A program made the translations under genes and the position numbers. Source: Candidatus Schekmanbacteria bacterium (GTDB taxonomy: Bacteria; CSSED10-310; JACPHN01). Taken from it: a stretch of DNA of 9,308 nucleotides. Shown here in pieces: positions 6,782 through 9,308 of this stretch. Location of the stretch: assembly GCA_016188575.1 (NCBI GenBank), contig JACPHN010000169.1, positions 1 to 9,308 on the forward strand, in the 5' to 3' direction. Numbering within the stretch: the first letter of the stretch is position 1; every line of letters starts with the position of its first letter. The notes under the pieces are model-generated. The model was not told the DNA's origin. It was given only the letters and a program-made list of their open reading frames with translations, and made no database searches.

Positions 6782-7522
6782 CTACTTCCGACGCGCCCCG
6801 GGAGCTCGCCGACTCTGCGCCGGTATCGCCAACGCTCCGAGCCCGGCCAGCGCCGAACCAACGAGTAGCCCGCCACCTCCCGACAAGGCCACAGTGTGCA
6901 CGCGCTGCGGCCACCGCGGCGGTCCCGGCACCAGTGACTCCTGCCACACGCGCAGGCGGGGCCGCTTTTGTGCCACCAACAGCGGTGCGCGGGCGGCCGT
7001 CGCTTCGAGCTCCTTGACGGCGTCGGCAGGCACACCCTCGGCCTTCGCCTTCGCGGCAGCCTCGGCAAAATAGGCCCCGGTCTCCGTCACATCCGCGTCA
7101 TACCGCTCGCGATCCATCCGCTCCATGGCGCGCGCGACGGCGTTGGCGACCGCCATCGCGTCCTGCGGCCGCGACATGACCGTTTTCACCTTGAGATAGC
7201 GGGTATCGCGCACATACTCACCATCCACGGCTCCTCCCACAGTGTCGGCCGTCGCGATGCCACCGAGCGCCGCCGCTGCCCGCTCGTGCAGCGAGCGATC
7301 CTCGAGCCCGCGGAGCTGTCCCTTCATCACCGATTCCCAATCCGGCTCCGACCGGCCTCCGAGCAACGGATCCTCGACGACGAGAACGGCTTCCGCCTGA
7401 TACAGCGGCTGCCAGCTCTGCGTGCGCCAGTAGGAAACCGCCACCGCGCCGAGCGCCGCCAGTACCGGCACCCACCAGAGGCGCCGCGCCGACGACAGAT
7501 ATTCGCTGAGCTCCATCTCCAC
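6782..7522 (-). CDS. Short Wzz/PCP-family polysaccharide chain-length regulator
   Basis: The 246-residue inner-membrane protein has the polysaccharide co-polymerase layout. It has an N-terminal TM helix (about 15-32, after the LSEYL start typical of the family), a periplasmic region of about 175 residues ending in Ala/Glu/Lys-rich helix, and a second TM helix (about 209-233). A proline-rich stretch, VPGPPRWPQR, at 198-207 precedes TM2, as is usual in Wzz proteins. It should set the length of the polymer made by the polymerase encoded next. It is short for the family (often 320 or more), and no Walker motifs or tyrosine-rich tail are present, so no BY-kinase is fused. The start is GTG at 7522: AGGAGG at 7535-7530 lies 7 nt upstream, against 13 nt for the in-frame ATG at 7516. 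The gap to the previous gene is 12 nt. The TAG stop is 2 nt before the next ATG. Confidence 0.88.
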   Translation of the reverse strand: MEMELSEYLSSARRLWWVPVLAALGAVAVSYWRTQSWQPLYQAEAVLVVEDPLLGGRSEPDWESVMKGQLRGLEDRSLHERAAAALGGIATADTVGGAVDGEYVRDTRYLKVKTVMSRPQDAMAVANAVARAMERMDRERYDADVTETGAYFAEAAAKAKAEGVPADAVKELEATAARAPLLVAQKRPRLRVWQESLVPGPPRWPQRVHTVALSGGGGLLVGSALAGLGALAIPAQSRRAPGARRK

Positions 7523-7534
7523 GGCGTATCCTCC

Positions 7535-8791
7535 TCAGTCCTCCACGAGCGCGCAGGCGGGCGGCGGGCCGGCGTAGACCCTGACGTTGTCGAAGAAGAA
7601 GCGCAGCGGCGCGAAGCTCGTCAGGTCCGGCTCGTCATTCGTCATCAGGAAGATGTCGCTCAGGTAGTCGTCCGCGAACGCGCCAAGCGGCACGGTGCGG
7701 TGATACCACCGGCCGACATAGACGCTGTCGAGGTCGGTGGGCCACGCCGCGGGCAGCCCCAGGGCGTCCTTCGCAGGATTGTCCCACAGGAATCGATCGC
7801 CCGCCCGCCCCTGGACACTCGCCCGCATCGGCCCCGCCTGAGCGGCCTGAATGTCGTACTCGAGCACCGTGTCCTCGCGAACAAGCTCCTGGTACAGCTC
7901 CTGGAAGGTAATCGACTGGTTGGTCGCGTGGTCCCCAGGTACCGGCTCGGGCTCCACGATCACGGCAATCACGGAATCGCCAAACGGTGCTAACAGAGAG
8001 CGCGCGTCGTCGAGCGCCCAGGGGCCGGCGGCGGCAGGGATTTCCCGGCGTTCCCAGCGCGCGATCTGCATGCCGGAGCTGCCGCTCATGTCGGCGAGCG
8101 GGGTCTCCGCGAAGCCGCCAGGCCGCTCCGGAGGCGCGATCGCCGCGGTGCCGGCGCCGAAAAACAGGCGATAGGTGGCTTCGGCCCCGGCGGGGATGGT
8201 CACTGGAAAAACGAGGTGCCACCTGAGGCTGGCGGAGGAACCCGACGCGAGCGGAACCAGGTTCCACGGAACGCCACGGGCATTGGGTGCGAACAGCCGC
8301 AGGTCGCGGCCGTCCCGTTGCGCACTGCCGGCGCGAGCCCAGGACTCGAAGGGCACGGGGAGATAGACGAGAAAGTCGCGGCGCTCCTCCTTGGCGTCGT
8401 TGCGGCAGGTAATGCGCGCTGACCGGTCGAGCTCGAGGCTCGCCATGACCATACGCACGGGCAGCAACGCGGCGGCGGCGGCGACGAGCGCGGCGCCGAT
8501 GGTCGTGCCGGCCCAGAACGAGCGCGGCACTCGTCCCAGCCGCGCGGTGAGCCGAGCCTCCATCCGTTCCGCCCAGGCGCGCATCGCGCCGCCGAACCTC
8601 CACCACAGGTGTGACACGGAGACGTCGGCAAGCAGCAGCGCGAGCACGAGCAGGCCGGCCGCGGTCGGACGTTCGAGGCGTCCCGCCGCGTGTGCGAACC
8701 AGATTCCTGTCGCCGCGGCCGGCGCCAGCACCGCGCCGCCGGCCGACACCGGCCAGAGGCGACGCGACCACGGCGCGTGCGAACCGCTCAT
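7535..8791 (-). CDS. Membrane protein with three N-terminal TM segments and a DUF2341-like extracytoplasmic region; first gene of the polysaccharide operon
   Basis: The 418-residue product has three hydrophobic segments (about 12-37, 43-62 and 92-115) and then a largely beta-rich region likely to lie outside the cytoplasm. Residues 124-213 run from [11 protein letters not shown] through [11 protein letters not shown] to [18 protein letters not shown]. This is the pattern of DUF2341-type domains: an R-x-I start, a D-(I/L)-R-F strand, then IPAG...Y-x-L-(Y/F)-(Y/F)-G. Residues 305-407 (EYDIQA..., [22 protein letters not shown]) resemble a carbohydrate-binding jelly-roll. The ATG at 8791 overlaps the hutU TGA (ATGA), with a G-rich stretch (CGGGGAC) just upstream, so translational coupling is likely. 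Its stop lies in the Shine-Dalgarno of the next gene. No enzyme active site is recognised. A role in sensing, binding or anchoring polysaccharide is inferred from domain shape and neighbours only. Confidence 0.78.
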   Translation of the reverse strand: MSGSHAPWSRRLWPVSAGGAVLAPAAATGIWFAHAAGRLERPTAAGLLVLALLLADVSVSHLWWRFGGAMRAWAERMEARLTARLGRVPRSFWAGTTIGAALVAAAAALLPVRMVMASLELDRSARITCRNDAKEERRDFLVYLPVPFESWARAGSAQRDGRDLRLFAPNARGVPWNLVPLASGSSASLRWHLVFPVTIPAGAEATYRLFFGAGTAAIAPPERPGGFAETPLADMSGSSGMQIARWERREIPAAAGPWALDDARSLLAPFGDSVIAVIVEPEPVPGDHATNQSITFQELYQELVREDTVLEYDIQAAQAGPMRASVQGRAGDRFLWDNPAKDALGLPAAWPTDLDSVYVGRWYHRTVPLGAFADDYLSDIFLMTNDEPDLTSFAPLRFFFDNVRVYAGPPPACALVED

Positions 8792-9308
8792 GTCCCCGAA
8801 TCCGCCGTGTCCGCCGGGTCGACCAGGGGCGTCTTGATGCCATGGGCGCGCGCGGTATGGCGGGCGATGTCGTAGCCGGCGTCGACGTGGCGAATGACGC
8901 CGAGCGCGGGATCATTGTTGAGCACCCGGGCGAGGCGGCGTGCCGACGCCTCGGTGCCGTCGGCAACGGTGACCTGGCCGGCGTGCAGCGAATAGCCGAT
9001 GCCGACGCCGCCGCCATGGTGAACGCTGACCCAGCTCGCGCCGCTCACCGCATTGACGAGCGCGTTGAGAATCGGCCAATCCGCGATGGCGTCGCTGCCG
9101 TCCAACATGCCCTCGGTCTCGCGATACGGCGAGGCGACGCTGCCCGTATCGAGGTGGTCGCGACCGATGACGATCGGCGCCTTGATGCGCCCGACCGCGA
9201 CCTCGTGATTGATCAGCTCGCCCATGCGCGCGCGCTCACCCTGCCCGAGCCAGCAAATCCGCGCCGGTAACCCCTGGAAGCACACCTTTTCCTGCGCCTG
9301 CCGGATCC
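8788..9308 (-). CDS. hutU: Urocanate hydratase (urocanase), C-terminal part; 5' end beyond the right edge
   Basis: Urocanase is the cytosolic, NAD+-dependent enzyme of the second step of histidine degradation. It hydrates urocanate to imidazolonepropionate. The last 172 codons are visible; the family is about 550 residues, so roughly the first 70% lies off the window. The urocanase signature [11 protein letters not shown] is encoded at about 9282-9250 and includes the conserved cysteine (Cys410 in Pseudomonas putida). It is followed by the conserved blocks [49 protein letters not shown] and [16 protein letters not shown], then the usual ADGT and [10 protein letters not shown] segments. The C-terminus is full length with a short extra tail ending [10 protein letters not shown]. 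The TGA stop (8790-8788) overlaps the ATG of the next gene. hutH would be the expected neighbour, but a membrane protein gene follows. The family call is near certain from these motifs. Confidence 0.97.
   Translation of the reverse strand, partial: IRQAQEKVCFQGLPARICWLGQGERARMGELINHEVAVGRIKAPIVIGRDHLDTGSVASPYRETEGMLDGSDAIADWPILNALVNAVSGASWVSVHHGGGVGIGYSLHAGQVTVADGTEASARRLARVLNNDPALGVIRHVDAGYDIARHTARAHGIKTPLVDPADTADSGT

Noticed and set aside
154-8783. TGCGAA at 154-159 and at 8778-8783 as a target-site duplication
   Set aside because: A 6-mer match is expected by chance at this search depth. Neither copy sits exactly at a defined junction, and no inverted repeats flank them.
9303-9308. BamHI site GGATCC exactly at the right edge
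   Set aside because: It might hint at a cloned end, but a 6-bp site at an edge is weak evidence. hutU reads in frame to the last full codon.
1-9308. Transposase, integrase, tRNA/rRNA, CRISPR array or direct-repeat array
   Set aside because: I looked for these on both strands to explain the inserted block and saw none. The only repeats are the coding repeats of the propeller gene.

Overview
The window looks like chromosomal DNA of a high-GC Gram-negative bacterium. Wzx-, Wzz- and ligase-type polysaccharide genes, a histidine-degradation (hut) operon and a PEP-CTERM-like surface protein together suggest a proteobacterial-type soil or water organism; the lineage cannot be fixed from this sequence. 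Every supported gene is on the minus strand, so transcription runs from right to left.

Right edge (8788-9308): the last 172 codons of hutU (urocanate hydratase), cut by the window edge. Next come four tightly packed genes (8791 down to 3760) forming a surface-polysaccharide operon. They encode a membrane protein with a DUF2341-like extracytoplasmic region, a short Wzz/PCP chain-length regulator, an O-antigen ligase/Wzy-type polymerase-ligase and a Wzx-type flippase. Junctions are ATGA overlaps or gaps of 2 and 12 nt. The first of these genes overlaps the hutU stop codon by ATGA, so the polysaccharide genes appear fused onto the hut transcript.

Middle (3760-1973): a 248-nt gap holds a good sigma-54-type -24/-12 element. 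A markedly AT-richer gene follows, starting at 3511. It keeps one frame for 513 codons but carries internal TAA and TGA stops. Its product would be a secreted protein with an IPT/TIG-like domain and a (beta/alpha)-barrel-like domain. Left (1835-171): a secreted seven-repeat SBBP-type beta-propeller with a PEP-CTERM-like tail.

Left edge (about 143-1): a fragment in the same orientation clearly matches the C-terminal third of histidine ammonia-lyase (HutH). It is joined abruptly to unrelated sequence about 30 nt beyond the propeller gene stop. hutU and hutH are usually neighbours in this order and orientation. The simplest reading is that about 8.6 kb of surface-polysaccharide and secreted-protein genes sits between hutU and hutH and has replaced roughly the first 70% of hutH, including the part encoding the MIO catalytic centre. 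This split hut operon is the main finding. A misassembly must be excluded before it is believed.
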